Assembly (NCBI RefSeq): GCF_002746455.1
Contig: NZ_NWUW01000031.1
Coordinates: forward strand, 1-47,171
Direction: 5' to 3'
Source of the DNA: Bacillus fungorum
GTDB taxonomy: Bacteria > Bacillota > Bacilli > Bacillales > Bacillaceae_G
Length of the DNA stretch: 47,171 nt
Under the pieces are notes generated by a model that made no database searches, was not told where the DNA came from, and saw nothing but the letters and a program-made list of their open reading frames with translations. A program made the position numbers and the translations under genes. Shown here piece by piece: positions 24,319 to 32,258 of this stretch; within the stretch, counting starts at the first letter, position 1; each line of letters starts with the position of its first letter.

Positions 24319-24867
24319 ATGAAACGAGCTCTTATAAATATTGATTATACATATGATTTTGTAGCTGAGAAAGGTGCTTTAACATGCGGGAAACCAGGAC
24401 AAGAAATTGAGAAGGAAATTGTCCATTTAACGAAGCGATATATTGAAAATGGAGATTACGTAGTCTTTGCGATCGATAAGCATAAAGAAAACGATGTATA
24501 TCATCCAGAATCAAAGTTATTCCCGCCTCATAACATAGCTGGTACAAATGGAAGAGAATTGTTTGGTGAATTACAAGATGTGTACGAAACATATAAAAAT
24601 GCAGAGAATGTATATTATATGGATAAAACACGATATAGTGCATTTGCAGGAACAGACCTAGAGATGAAGTTACGAGAAAGAGGAGTAGAAGAAGTTCATC
24701 TTGTAGGTGTTTGCTCCGATATTTGTGTTTTTCATACAGCGGTAGACGCTTATAATAAAGGATTTAAAATTGTAGTTTTTGAAAAGGCGGTTGCATCTTT
24801 TAATGCGCAAGGGCATGAATTTGCACTTGGACATTTTAAGTCATGCCTACATGCAGAAGTGAAGTGA
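24319..24867 (+). CDS. pncA: Nicotinamidase / isochorismatase-fold cysteine hydrolase
   Basis: A 182-residue enzyme probably converting nicotinamide to nicotinate for NAD salvage. The triad is visible: Asp9 (INIDYTYDF), Lys103 (MDKTRYSAF) and Cys136 (GVCSDICV); the metal-site region HPESKLFPPH follows IDKHKEND. It is close in length to B. subtilis PncA (YueJ). GAAGGAGAG precedes the ATG. Confidence 0.88.
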   Translation: MKRALINIDYTYDFVAEKGALTCGKPGQEIEKEIVHLTKRYIENGDYVVFAIDKHKENDVYHPESKLFPPHNIAGTNGRELFGELQDVYETYKNAENVYYMDKTRYSAFAGTDLEMKLRERGVEEVHLVGVCSDICVFHTAVDAYNKGFKIVVFEKAVASFNAQGHEFALGHFKSCLHAEVK

Positions 24868-24899
24868 AAAAAGAGGCCTTTAAAAAAAGGTCTCTTTTT
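24867..24899 (+). terminator. Terminator after pncA
   Basis: AAAAAGAG-CCTTT pairs with AAAGG-CTCTTTTT (one internal mismatch) and runs into T5; the centre is A-rich. Confidence 0.75.
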
Positions 24900-24909
24900 A
24901 CGTTTAAAT

Positions 24910-24945
24910 TGAGACGAGGTTTTGCTTAATTAATTTTTTTATTAG
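24910..24945 (+). repeat. Leader repeat, copy A
   Basis: TGAGACGAG (24910-24918) and AATTTTTTTATTAG (24932-24945) recur exactly at 25558-25566 and 25571-25584. Both copies lie just before a coding region. Confidence 0.55.
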
Positions 24946-24950
24946 AAGGG

Positions 24951-25312
24951 ATGACAGATGCTTTCTTTAAACCGATGAACATGGATACTTTTAAAGTAGA
25001 TGTTCATGAACAATCTGATAAATATACTGTGAAAGCAGATTTACCATGTTTTCAAAAAGAAAACATTCAAGTTGAATTTGAACAAGATGTATTAACGATT
25101 CAAGCAACTAATCATAATGAAGTAGAAGAAAAAATGAGAATGGCACATATATTCGTAAGGAACGTTCTATAGGTTCTGTAACTCGACGCTTTAGTTTTAA
25201 ACAAGTTGAGGAAGAAAATGTTAGAGCAAATTATAAAGATGGCGTACTGACAATTGAATTGCCAAAATTGAAAGAAGAAAAAAGCAGTAAAACAACAATT
25301 AATATTGAATAA
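24951..25312 (+). pseudogene. Frameshifted Hsp20 small heat-shock gene
   Basis: Two frames together encode an alpha-crystallin domain. Frame one: MTDAFFKPMNMDTFKVDVHE, then ADLPCFQKENIQVEF to VEEK. Frame two, from about 25134: NENGTYIRKERSIGSV, RRFSFKQVEEENV, YKDGVLTIELPKLK and TINIE, stop 25310-25312. The break lies in an A6 run (25129-25134); one more A would restore the frame. The Gly of the usual DLPGF is Cys, and no proper ribosome site precedes the ATG, so the 5' end looks damaged too. Confidence 0.82.
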
Positions 25313-25339
25313 AAGAGCTAATAAATTCAGCTCTTTTTT
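25311..25339 (+). terminator. Terminator after the Hsp20 pseudogene
   Basis: AAAAGAGCT and AGCTCTTTT around a 9-nt loop, followed by T-rich sequence. Confidence 0.82.
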
Positions 25340-25557
25340 GTACGTAGTTAATGAATAAATTAGTTGAAATCGTAATGAGCAGAATAAAGTTGTAATGTTA
25401 AAAAAAAATTCACTATTAGCTCCCCTTAGGTTATTAAAAAGGGTATATTTAAAGGGAAAAGAACATCTAGACATACTGTTTAAAGTGAGTTAGTAATAAA
25501 GTCCATAGTAAGGTAGTGGCATTTTAGATTAGGATAATAGAATTTTCTAGAACAAAC

Positions 25558-25584
25558 TGAGACGAGTATGAATTTTTTTATTAG
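25558..25584 (+). repeat. Leader repeat, copy B
   Basis: Same two blocks as at 24910-24945, but 9 nt closer together. The TTG start of the MscS gene is 16 nt downstream. Confidence 0.55.
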
Positions 25585-25599
25585 TAAGGAAGTGGTTAG

Positions 25600-26493
25600 T
25601 TGAGTTTATTAACGTATACTGAAGAATTTTTTAATTATGTAAGAGAGTTTTTACTTTTAAGATTTTTACTATTTGCTTTAGTTCTAATCATTATTTCTTT
25701 TGTAATAAACCGCATTATTGATTGGTTTTTCAGGAAATCAAGCTTTTTTGATGAAGAGGTAGAGCAAACGATTCAAAGTGTGATTCGATCTATATGTAGA
25801 TATATCATTATCATCAGTCTAATCATATATTTAATTAGTCAATTTGTAGATATAAAAAGCATCATTGCAGGTGCAGGGATAGCAGGGGTTGTTATCGGCT
25901 TTGCTGCGCAACAGATGTTAAAAGATGTTATATTAGGTTTTGCGAGATTAGCGGACAAAGAGTTTCGTGTTGGTGATTTTGTTACTTTTAACGGAACAAA
26001 CTCAGGAACGATTGAGGAAATTAGTATTCGTTTTATGCAAATTCGTGAATGGTCAGGAAAACTCCTTACCATACCACATGGAGAGATTAGAACGATACAA
26101 AATTTTAATAAAGGATGGATGCGCGTAATTGAACGGATTACGGTAAGTTATCAGGAAGACCCTACAAGAGTTAAGGAATTGTTAGAAGAAGTTTGTGTTA
26201 ATTGTAATGAAAAATTGGCTCCAAGTCTTTATAAAGTAGAGGATGAAGCTGTTGAACCTTTTAAATATGTAGGTGTTACAGATTTAAACCCGAATCTTAA
26301 ATACGTTGGATATGAACTTTGTATTACAGGTTTAATAAAGCCAGAAGATTATTTTGAAACTTCTAGACAAGTAAGATTTGAATTAATGTCTATGTTCCAT
26401 AAGAATCAAGTGCAAATGCCAGCAGCAAATATGTTCGTTACTACTGAAAGTTTACAGCATATCCATGGTGGACAATCTTTAGCAGATAACTAA
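25600..26493 (+). CDS. Small-conductance mechanosensitive channel (MscS family)
   Basis: A 297-residue channel that opens under membrane tension to release osmolytes. There are three helices: about 17-40, 62-84, and the pore-lining TM3 with AGAGIAGVVIGFAAQQMLKD. The beta domain follows with FRVGDFVTFNGTNSGTIEEI, then a cytoplasmic vestibule. The start is TTG 25600 behind AAGGAAGTGG. Length is like YkuT-type channels. Confidence 0.88.
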   Translation: MSLLTYTEEFFNYVREFLLLRFLLFALVLIIISFVINRIIDWFFRKSSFFDEEVEQTIQSVIRSICRYIIIISLIIYLISQFVDIKSIIAGAGIAGVVIGFAAQQMLKDVILGFARLADKEFRVGDFVTFNGTNSGTIEEISIRFMQIREWSGKLLTIPHGEIRTIQNFNKGWMRVIERITVSYQEDPTRVKELLEEVCVNCNEKLAPSLYKVEDEAVEPFKYVGVTDLNPNLKYVGYELCITGLIKPEDYFETSRQVRFELMSMFHKNQVQMPAANMFVTTESLQHIHGGQSLADN

Positions 26494-26610
26494 AGAAGAG
26501 TAGCTATGTACCTTTTTCAAAAAAAATAATTTCAGCATGTAGCACAGCTCGGTAACAAAAATTCCGCTTCCAATATTGGATAGAAAAGCAATAATAAAAT
26601 GATTGAGATA

Positions 26611-26645
26611 GAAGAAAGAGCTGAAGGAATTCAGTTCTTTCTTTA
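26611..26645 (+). terminator. Probable terminator after the MscS gene
   Basis: AAAGAGCTGA with TCAGTTCTTT (a G-T pair) and a 7-nt loop, followed by CTTTATTT. It lies 120 bp after the stop; the 203-bp gap holds nothing else clear. Confidence 0.6.
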
Positions 26646-26696
26646 TTTGTAGAATTTAGAAATTTCTTAATGTTATAATGGTAGTTGGTGATGAAT

Positions 26697-27815
26697 ATGA
26701 ACTTTGAAGAAAAAGAGATGCGTCGATTAGAAGCATTAAAAGCAATTGCTGAATTATTAAATGAAGCAACAGATTTACAAGACATGTTAGAAAAAGTGTT
26801 ACATACATTGTTACAAGTAATGAATTTACAAACAGGGTGGATCTTTTTTATTGATGAAAGTGGAAAGCACCGTATGCTTGTAGACGAAAACTTACCACCA
26901 GCACTTATTTGGCAAGAGAAGAAGCCAATGTGTGAAGGAGACTGCTGGTGTGTAGAGCGTTTCGTGAATGGCAGATTGGAAAAAGCGACTAATATTATTG
27001 AATGTAAGCGAATAGAGGATGCGATTGAACGTAATTGGGGAGAGACCGAAGATGTTACGCATCATGCGACAATTCCATTAAGGTCTGGGTCGGAGAAGTT
27101 TGGTCTCTTAAATGTGGCCGCGCCTCAAAAAACACATTTTTCAGAGGAAGAATTAGCATTATTAGAATCAATTGCATTTCAAATAGGAACGACAATCCAA
27201 CGTATTCAGTTAGTGGAAAAAGAACGTAAATACGTAGTTGTAGCAGAACGAAATCGATTAGCTCGTGATTTACATGATTCAGTAAAACAATTGTTATTTT
27301 CTATTATGTTAACAGCAAAAGGGACACTCAATATGACGAAAGATAGAGAATTGCAAGAGATGTTGAGCTATATTGGAGAATTATCACAGGAAGCATTACA
27401 AGAGATGACACTTTTGATTTGGCAATTAAGACCGGAAGGATTAGAGAAAGGGTTAGCTGAAGCAATTAAAAATTACGGAAAGTTGTTAGGGATTCACGTG
27501 GAAGTTCGAATTGATGGAATGGTTTCAATTGGAGATGAAATAGAAGAAGTTTTATGGCGTATTAGTCAAGAAGCGATACACAATTGTAAAAAACATGCTT
27601 CATGTGAAAAGGTAAATGTTCTTTTGAAAATAGAAAATAACCAGCTGTATTTTTACATAGAGGATAACGGAATAGGATTTATACAAGATCACGTAAGAGA
27701 GTCAGCACTCGGTTTAAAAAGCATGAAGGAGCGTGTTCAGTTATTGAATGGGTCATTTCAAATAAAAACTGAGCTGAAAAAGGGTACGAAAATTGAAATT
27801 CAATTGCCGGTTTGA
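26697..27815 (+). CDS. GAF-domain sensor histidine kinase (NarL/YhcY type)
   Basis: A 372-residue soluble sensor kinase. A GAF domain (about 10-170) carries Cys79, Cys83, Cys85 (MCEGDCWCV) and Cys103 (IIECKRI), a spacing that could hold a metal or Fe-S cluster or act as a redox switch. The HisKA_3 dimer domain has ERNRLARDLHDSVKQ (His193), followed by an HATPase domain (WRISQEAIHNCKKHA, EDNGIGF). It resembles B. subtilis YhcY. No membrane helix, so the signal is cytoplasmic. ATG 26697 is 6 nt after GGTG; ATG 26691 is the alternative. The partner regulator follows 13 nt downstream. Confidence 0.87.
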   Translation: MNFEEKEMRRLEALKAIAELLNEATDLQDMLEKVLHTLLQVMNLQTGWIFFIDESGKHRMLVDENLPPALIWQEKKPMCEGDCWCVERFVNGRLEKATNIIECKRIEDAIERNWGETEDVTHHATIPLRSGSEKFGLLNVAAPQKTHFSEEELALLESIAFQIGTTIQRIQLVEKERKYVVVAERNRLARDLHDSVKQLLFSIMLTAKGTLNMTKDRELQEMLSYIGELSQEALQEMTLLIWQLRPEGLEKGLAEAIKNYGKLLGIHVEVRIDGMVSIGDEIEEVLWRISQEAIHNCKKHASCEKVNVLLKIENNQLYFYIEDNGIGFIQDHVRESALGLKSMKERVQLLNGSFQIKTELKKGTKIEIQLPV

Positions 27816-27828
27816 AGGGGGAAGAAGG

Positions 27829-28464
27829 TTGAAGATTAAATTACTATTAGTTGAGGATCATCATATCGTTAGAAGAGGACTTGTATTCTTTTTGAAAACG
27901 AGAGAAGAATTTGAAATTGTTGGGGAAGCAGAAAATGGTGAAGATGCATTAACATTTGTCCGAACGGAAAGGCCAGATGTAGTGTTAATGGATCTATCAA
28001 TGCCGAAGATGGATGGTATCGAAGCAACAAAACGAATAAAACAATATGATGAAACAATAAAGATACTAATATTAAGCAGTTTTTCAGAGCAAGATTATGT
28101 TTTACCAGCACTAGAAGCTGGAGCAGATGGTTACCAACTAAAGGAAGTACAACCTGAACAACTTGTAGCTTCTATCATTGCAGTACATGAAGGAAATGCG
28201 AATTTTCATCCGAAAGTAACACCAGCGCTATTAGGACGGTCAGCAGTCAAGAAAGAAAAAGAAACCCCTTTTTCCATGTTAACGAAAAGAGAGCAAGAAG
28301 TACTTTGGGAAATTGCGAAAGGGCGAAGCAATAAAGAAATTGCAGCAGAGCTTCATATTACAGAACAGACTGTGAAAACACACGTTTCAAATGTTTTGGC
28401 TAAATTGGAAGTGGATGATCGTACGCAAGCTGCATTATATGCGGTGAAACATGGGGTTATTTAG
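27829..28464 (+). CDS. NarL/FixJ-family response regulator (YhcZ type)
   Basis: A 211-residue regulator. The receiver has acidic Glu9-Asp10, phosphoacceptor Asp55 (VVLMDLSMPKMDG) and the conserved Lys near 106 (GYQLKEV); the LuxR-type DNA-binding domain has LTKREQEVL, GRSNKEIAAELHITEQTVKTHVSN. The start is TTG 27829, after GGGGGAAGAAGG; the longer frame from 27793 overlaps the kinase. Phosphorylated by the adjacent kinase by inference from order. Confidence 0.9.
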   Translation: MKIKLLLVEDHHIVRRGLVFFLKTREEFEIVGEAENGEDALTFVRTERPDVVLMDLSMPKMDGIEATKRIKQYDETIKILILSSFSEQDYVLPALEAGADGYQLKEVQPEQLVASIIAVHEGNANFHPKVTPALLGRSAVKKEKETPFSMLTKREQEVLWEIAKGRSNKEIAAELHITEQTVKTHVSNVLAKLEVDDRTQAALYAVKHGVI

Positions 28465-28473
28465 GAGGAGTGT

Positions 28474-29778
28474 ATGAAAGTAAGGGCTATATTACAGCGG
28501 TACATGTCAAGTTTGTCTGAAGCTAGTTATTTTAATGGTACAGTACTTATTGCAAAAAATGATGAAATATTGTTAAGTGAAGCATTTGGAATAGCGAATT
28601 TCACATTTAATATTCCTCATACTATTGATACAAAATTTCGAATTGGTTCATTAACGAAAGGATTTACCAGTACAGCAATTTTACAATTAGAAGAACGTGG
28701 ATTACTCTCGGTAGAAGATTCAATTTCAAAATATATAGAGGGATTCTCTTATGGAGAAGATGTTACAATTCACCACCTATTAACTCATACATCGGGTATT
28801 TCAAATTTTACAAGTTGGCCTAATTATTGGTCGGATATAATGAGGAAACCTGTATCTAAAGATGACATTGTGCATGTATTAAAGACGTATCCGTTAGAGT
28901 TTAAACCAGGTGAGAGATATAGTTATACAAATTCTGGTTATATTTTATTAACAATTATAATCGAAAAGATTACTGGTTTATCATATAAAGAATATATACA
29001 TAAACATATATGTCAACCACTCCAAATGCATAATACTGGATGTGAGGATGAGTATAGAGAAATAGTAGAATCTTTATCAACAGGATATACGATATTTGGA
29101 GATATAAAACAAACTGAACATATCGATATGTCATTTCCACTAGGGGCATATGGAATGTATTCGACAGTTAAAGATTTGTTTAAATGGCATAAAGCGTTGC
29201 GAAGTAGAGAGGTGATTTCAGAAAGTTCACTTCAAAAAATGTTTACTGCATATTCGGATTATTATGGATATGGTTGGGCTATTGAACGAGAAGGATATAT
29301 TTCTACTAGTCATTTTGGTGATATAAATGGTTTTGTGAATTATATGATTCGATATGAAAAAGATAATGTTTGTATTTTTGTACTAAGTAATATAAATATT
29401 ACACCAGTCATAGAGATTGCAAATAACATAGCTAAGATTATACATGGGGAAGAGATTCAGATGCCCAGTCCTATAAAGGCGTATGAGGTGAATTTTTTCG
29501 ATAAACTAAAATGTGTGGGGAAATATATAACAGAAAACAATGAAGTAATTCAAGTTATAGAAACACAAAATAAACTCTATGTTATAGTGCCGAAACGTTA
29601 TGGTGTATTGTATAAACTTGAGCTTTATCTTTGTTCTTTTCAAGAGGAAGTTGCAATGTTTCGAATGAAATACATTGATGAAAAAATAAAAATAAATACA
29701 AAAACAGGATTATTATCTTTTGAAGATGTTACGACAAAATGTATAAAAGCTAATAAAATATATAGTGAAGCTGAATAA
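28474..29778 (+). CDS. Serine hydrolase, class C beta-lactamase type
   Basis: A 434-residue hydrolase with SxxK at Ser59-Leu-Thr-Lys62 (RIGSLTKGF) and YxN at Tyr151-Thr-Asn153 (YSYTNSGY); HFGDINGF is the third motif. A C-terminal beta-rich extension covers about 330-434. No signal peptide. AGGAGG overlaps the end of the regulator gene and the ATG is 10 nt past its stop, so it is very probably cotranscribed with the two-component system. Substrate unknown. It is not a close copy of the hydrolase at 4.5-6 kb. Confidence 0.85.
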   Translation: MKVRAILQRYMSSLSEASYFNGTVLIAKNDEILLSEAFGIANFTFNIPHTIDTKFRIGSLTKGFTSTAILQLEERGLLSVEDSISKYIEGFSYGEDVTIHHLLTHTSGISNFTSWPNYWSDIMRKPVSKDDIVHVLKTYPLEFKPGERYSYTNSGYILLTIIIEKITGLSYKEYIHKHICQPLQMHNTGCEDEYREIVESLSTGYTIFGDIKQTEHIDMSFPLGAYGMYSTVKDLFKWHKALRSREVISESSLQKMFTAYSDYYGYGWAIEREGYISTSHFGDINGFVNYMIRYEKDNVCIFVLSNINITPVIEIANNIAKIIHGEEIQMPSPIKAYEVNFFDKLKCVGKYITENNEVIQVIETQNKLYVIVPKRYGVLYKLELYLCSFQEEVAMFRMKYIDEKIKINTKTGLLSFEDVTTKCIKANKIYSEAE

Positions 29779-29808
29779 AGGTTTTTCTTCTTTCAATAAT
29801 TAGGTACA

Positions 29809-29887
29809 ATAAAGTGAAACTTTAATTAGTGGAGGGTCTATTCCCGCTGATTATTAGCCCACACCAATTGGGTTTTTACGGGATAAA
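29809..29887 (-). repeat. Shortened bcr1-type repeat with ATAAA (TTTAT) flanks
   Basis: Positions 29814-29882 match the reverse complement of the bcr1 copy at 15 kb over about 65 nt (start GTGAAACTTTAAT, then the second hairpin and ATTATTAG, CCAAT, TTTACGG), but the long first hairpin is absent. Direct ATAAA repeats lie at 29809-29813 and 29883-29887, the same target word in the opposite orientation. It ends 26 bp before the regulator's ATG, so it is probably in its 5' leader. Confidence 0.75.
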
Positions 29888-29913
29888 GCTACGATGGAAG
29901 GGGAAGATATGCT

Positions 29914-30768
29914 ATGCCTGGAACAAGAAGTGGGATTGGTAAGATTCAGGCTTCGTTAAACGGTTTGTCACCAAAATTGCGAAGTATTGCCGAACATATA
30001 TTGAAACATCCACAAGATGTGGTACATAAATCTATTACTGAATTAGCAGAAGTTACGAATAGTTCCGAAGCTACGATATTCCGCTTATGTAAACACCTTG
30101 GTTTGCAAGGGTTTCAAGATTTAAAGATTACATTAGCTCGTGAAATTGTACAGACTCCGATGCAAAATATTCATGAAGAAGTATCTGCAGAAGATAGTAT
30201 GGTAACTGTTGCTAAAAAAGTTTTTCATTCGCATATTACAGGACTGCAAGATACATTACATTTGTTAAATGACACAGCATTAGAGCAAGCTATAAAAGCC
30301 TTACAAGAAGCAAGCCGAATTGAGTTTTACGGAAATGGTGGTTCTGGTATTATTGCGATGGATGCATATCATAAATTTATGAGAACGGGTATTTCTTGTA
30401 TTGCACATACAGATTCACATTTTCAAATTATGGGTGCGGGTTTACTTAGGAAAGAAGCAGTTGTGATTGCTATTTCTCATTCAGGTAGTAATAAAGGATT
30501 ACTGGAAGCGTTAGAAGTAGCAAAAGCAAGGGGAGCTCGCATTATTGCGATTACGAGCTATCAGAAATCAGCATTAAGTCAACTTGCTGACATAACACTT
30601 TATACTTCTACACGCGAGACGGAATTCCGTACAGAAGCAAGTTCATCACGATTAGCACAGTTGAGTTTATTAGATACTTTATATGTTGGATTATCGTTAC
30701 AACGCCAAGAAGAAACATTGCAAAATTTACAAAGCATACGTGAAACAATTTCGATGAAACGAATATAA
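29914..30768 (+). CDS. MurR/RpiR-family transcriptional regulator
   Basis: A 284-residue regulator: an N-terminal HTH_6 domain (about 1-80, with EVTNSSEATIFRLCKHLGLQG) and a C-terminal SIS phosphosugar-binding domain (about 125-265, IEFYGNGGSGIIAMDAYHKF, IAISHSGSNKGLLEAL). Such regulators respond to phosphorylated sugars. The ribosome site GGAAGGGGA sits just after the bcr1 remnant. The nearest sugar genes are gntK-gntP-gnd, 7.8 kb downstream; 6-phosphogluconate would be a suitable ligand, but that is inference. Confidence 0.88.
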   Translation: MPGTRSGIGKIQASLNGLSPKLRSIAEHILKHPQDVVHKSITELAEVTNSSEATIFRLCKHLGLQGFQDLKITLAREIVQTPMQNIHEEVSAEDSMVTVAKKVFHSHITGLQDTLHLLNDTALEQAIKALQEASRIEFYGNGGSGIIAMDAYHKFMRTGISCIAHTDSHFQIMGAGLLRKEAVVIAISHSGSNKGLLEALEVAKARGARIIAITSYQKSALSQLADITLYTSTRETEFRTEASSSRLAQLSLLDTLYVGLSLQRQEETLQNLQSIRETISMKRI

Positions 30769-30769
30769 G

Positions 30770-30798
30770 AAAAGCTCTTCAAATGAAGGGCTTTTTTT
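30770..30798 (+). terminator. Terminator after the RpiR-type gene
   Basis: AAAGCTCTTC pairs with GAAGGGCTTT (one G-T pair) over a 4-nt loop, then T-rich sequence. Confidence 0.82.
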
Positions 30799-30918
30799 AT
30801 TGGCAAATAGTTTGCTGATTTATTTTCTTGTAGAAATATGTGACTTACTTATAGTCAGTGATAGACTCTCATTGTTAAAAATATAAAATAAAAACCGACT
30901 TATGCAATAATTCAAACA

Positions 30919-30936
30919 TTGTTCATAATTTCACAA
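30919..30936 (+). promoter_or_regulatory. Rex-like operator upstream of adhP
   Basis: TTGTTCATAATTTCACAA matches the redox repressor Rex site (TTGTGAA-N4-TTCACAA): the right half is perfect and the left half has two mismatches. It lies about 150 bp before an alcohol dehydrogenase, a typical Rex target. The Rex identity is inferred from the site only. Confidence 0.55.
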
Positions 30937-30992
30937 TGTGTTTATGAAGAGTCATGTTATGATGAACATGTAATGATGATTGAACACTTACA

Positions 30993-31014
30993 TTTGGCAT
31001 AATGATTAGCCAAA
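30993..31014 (+). promoter_or_regulatory. Palindrome in the adhP leader
   Basis: TTTGGC and GCCAAA are exact inverted repeats separated by 10 nt, 67 bp before the adhP start. It could be an operator or an mRNA hairpin. The rest of the 313-bp gap (30769-31081) is AT-rich, with a possible extended -10 (TGTTATGAT, 30955-30963). Confidence 0.45.
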
Positions 31015-31081
31015 CTAGTGAAGACAGAAGTTGTGAGACGAACTCATGAAAAATTCTAACACACTAAAGGGGAGATCACAT

Positions 31082-32119
31082 ATGAAAGCAGTAGTAGTTA
31101 ATAAAAATAGTAAAGCAAACATTGAAGTGATTGAAAAGGAATTACGTCCGTTACACTCAGGTGAAGCGTTAGTAGATGTAGAGTATTGTGGGGTTTGTCA
31201 TACTGATTTACACGTTGCAAATCATGATTTTGGAAACACAGATGGCCGCATTCTCGGTCATGAGGGTGTAGGTATTGTGACGAAAATCGCTGATGATGTT
31301 ACTTCACTAAAGATAGGTGACCGTGTAAGTATTGCATGGATGTTCCAATCTTGTGGACGTTGTGAATATTGCGTAACTGGTAGAGAAACATTTTGCCGTG
31401 AAGTTAAGAATGCTGGTTATTCAGTAGATGGTGGTATGGCTGAACAATGTATTGTTACAGCGGACTATGCGGTGAAAGTACCAGAAGGATTAGATCCTGC
31501 TCAAGCATCATCAATCACATGTGCAGGCGTAACTACATATAAAGCAATAAAAGTATCAGATATTAAACCTGGTCAACCTATCGTAATCTATGGTTGTGGT
31601 GGATTAGGTAACCTAGCTATCCAATATGCTAAAAATGTATTTGGTGCAAAGGTAATTGCAGTAGATATTAATGACGATAAATTAGCCTTAGCAAAAGAGG
31701 TTGGTGCTGATATGACTATCAATCCAATTTCACAAGGTCCTGCTGATAAGATTATTCAAGAGGAGTTTGGTGGTGCTTATGCTGCTGTAGTAACAGCCGT
31801 TTCTAAAGTAGCCTTCAACTCAGCAGTTGACGCAGTACGTGCTTGTGGTAAAGTCGTTGCAGTAGGTTTACCAGTAGAAACTATGGATTTGAACATTCCA
31901 CGCCTTGTACTAGACGGAATTGAAGTAGTTGGTTCTCTAGTAGGTACTCGTAAGGATCTAGAAGAGGCATTTATGTTCGGTGCAGAAGGGAAAGTAGTAC
32001 CAGTTGTTCAAACTTGTTCTCTAGATAAAGTACAAAATGTATTCGAAGAAATGGAACAAGGTAGAATTCAAGGGCGTATGGTAATCGATTTTAAACAACA
32101 TAATTGTGATTGTAAATAA
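31082..32119 (+). CDS. adhP: Zinc-dependent alcohol dehydrogenase
   Basis: A 345-residue class I-type bacterial alcohol dehydrogenase oxidising primary alcohols, or reducing aldehydes, with NAD(H). The catalytic zinc ligands lie in CGVCHTDLH and GHEGVG; the structural zinc site is CGRCEYCVTGRETFC; the Rossmann motif is YGCGGLGNLAI. The tail HNCDCK is cysteine-rich and unusual. The start is ATG 31082 behind AAGGGGA; the frame is open from 31046. It is monocistronic, with a Rex-like site upstream. Confidence 0.92.
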   Translation: MKAVVVNKNSKANIEVIEKELRPLHSGEALVDVEYCGVCHTDLHVANHDFGNTDGRILGHEGVGIVTKIADDVTSLKIGDRVSIAWMFQSCGRCEYCVTGRETFCREVKNAGYSVDGGMAEQCIVTADYAVKVPEGLDPAQASSITCAGVTTYKAIKVSDIKPGQPIVIYGCGGLGNLAIQYAKNVFGAKVIAVDINDDKLALAKEVGADMTINPISQGPADKIIQEEFGGAYAAVVTAVSKVAFNSAVDAVRACGKVVAVGLPVETMDLNIPRLVLDGIEVVGSLVGTRKDLEEAFMFGAEGKVVPVVQTCSLDKVQNVFEEMEQGRIQGRMVIDFKQHNCDCK

Positions 32120-32179
32120 TTCACTTTAAATATAAAAAGCATGAGTCTAGCAAAGGACATGTAAAAAGTTAGACGGCAT

Positions 32180-32222
32180 AAAGAAGATGATCCCTGTATT
32201 CAATAGTGATCATCTTCTTTAT
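32180..32222. terminator. Strong hairpin between adhP and the permease genes
   Basis: A 13-bp perfect stem (AAAGAAGATGATC and complement) with a 15-nt loop, between convergent genes. Tails are TTTATAT on the + side and TTTATGCC on the other, so activity may be modest. Confidence 0.72.
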
Positions 32223-32258
32223 ATTCTACTAATATCAATGCCGATTAATGAGAAATGA

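Noticed and set aside
26641..26696. Sigma-A promoter with TATAAT at 26674-26679 for the histidine kinase
   Set aside because: It would start transcription only a few bases before the ATG and lacks a -35 box, leaving no room for the ribosome site.
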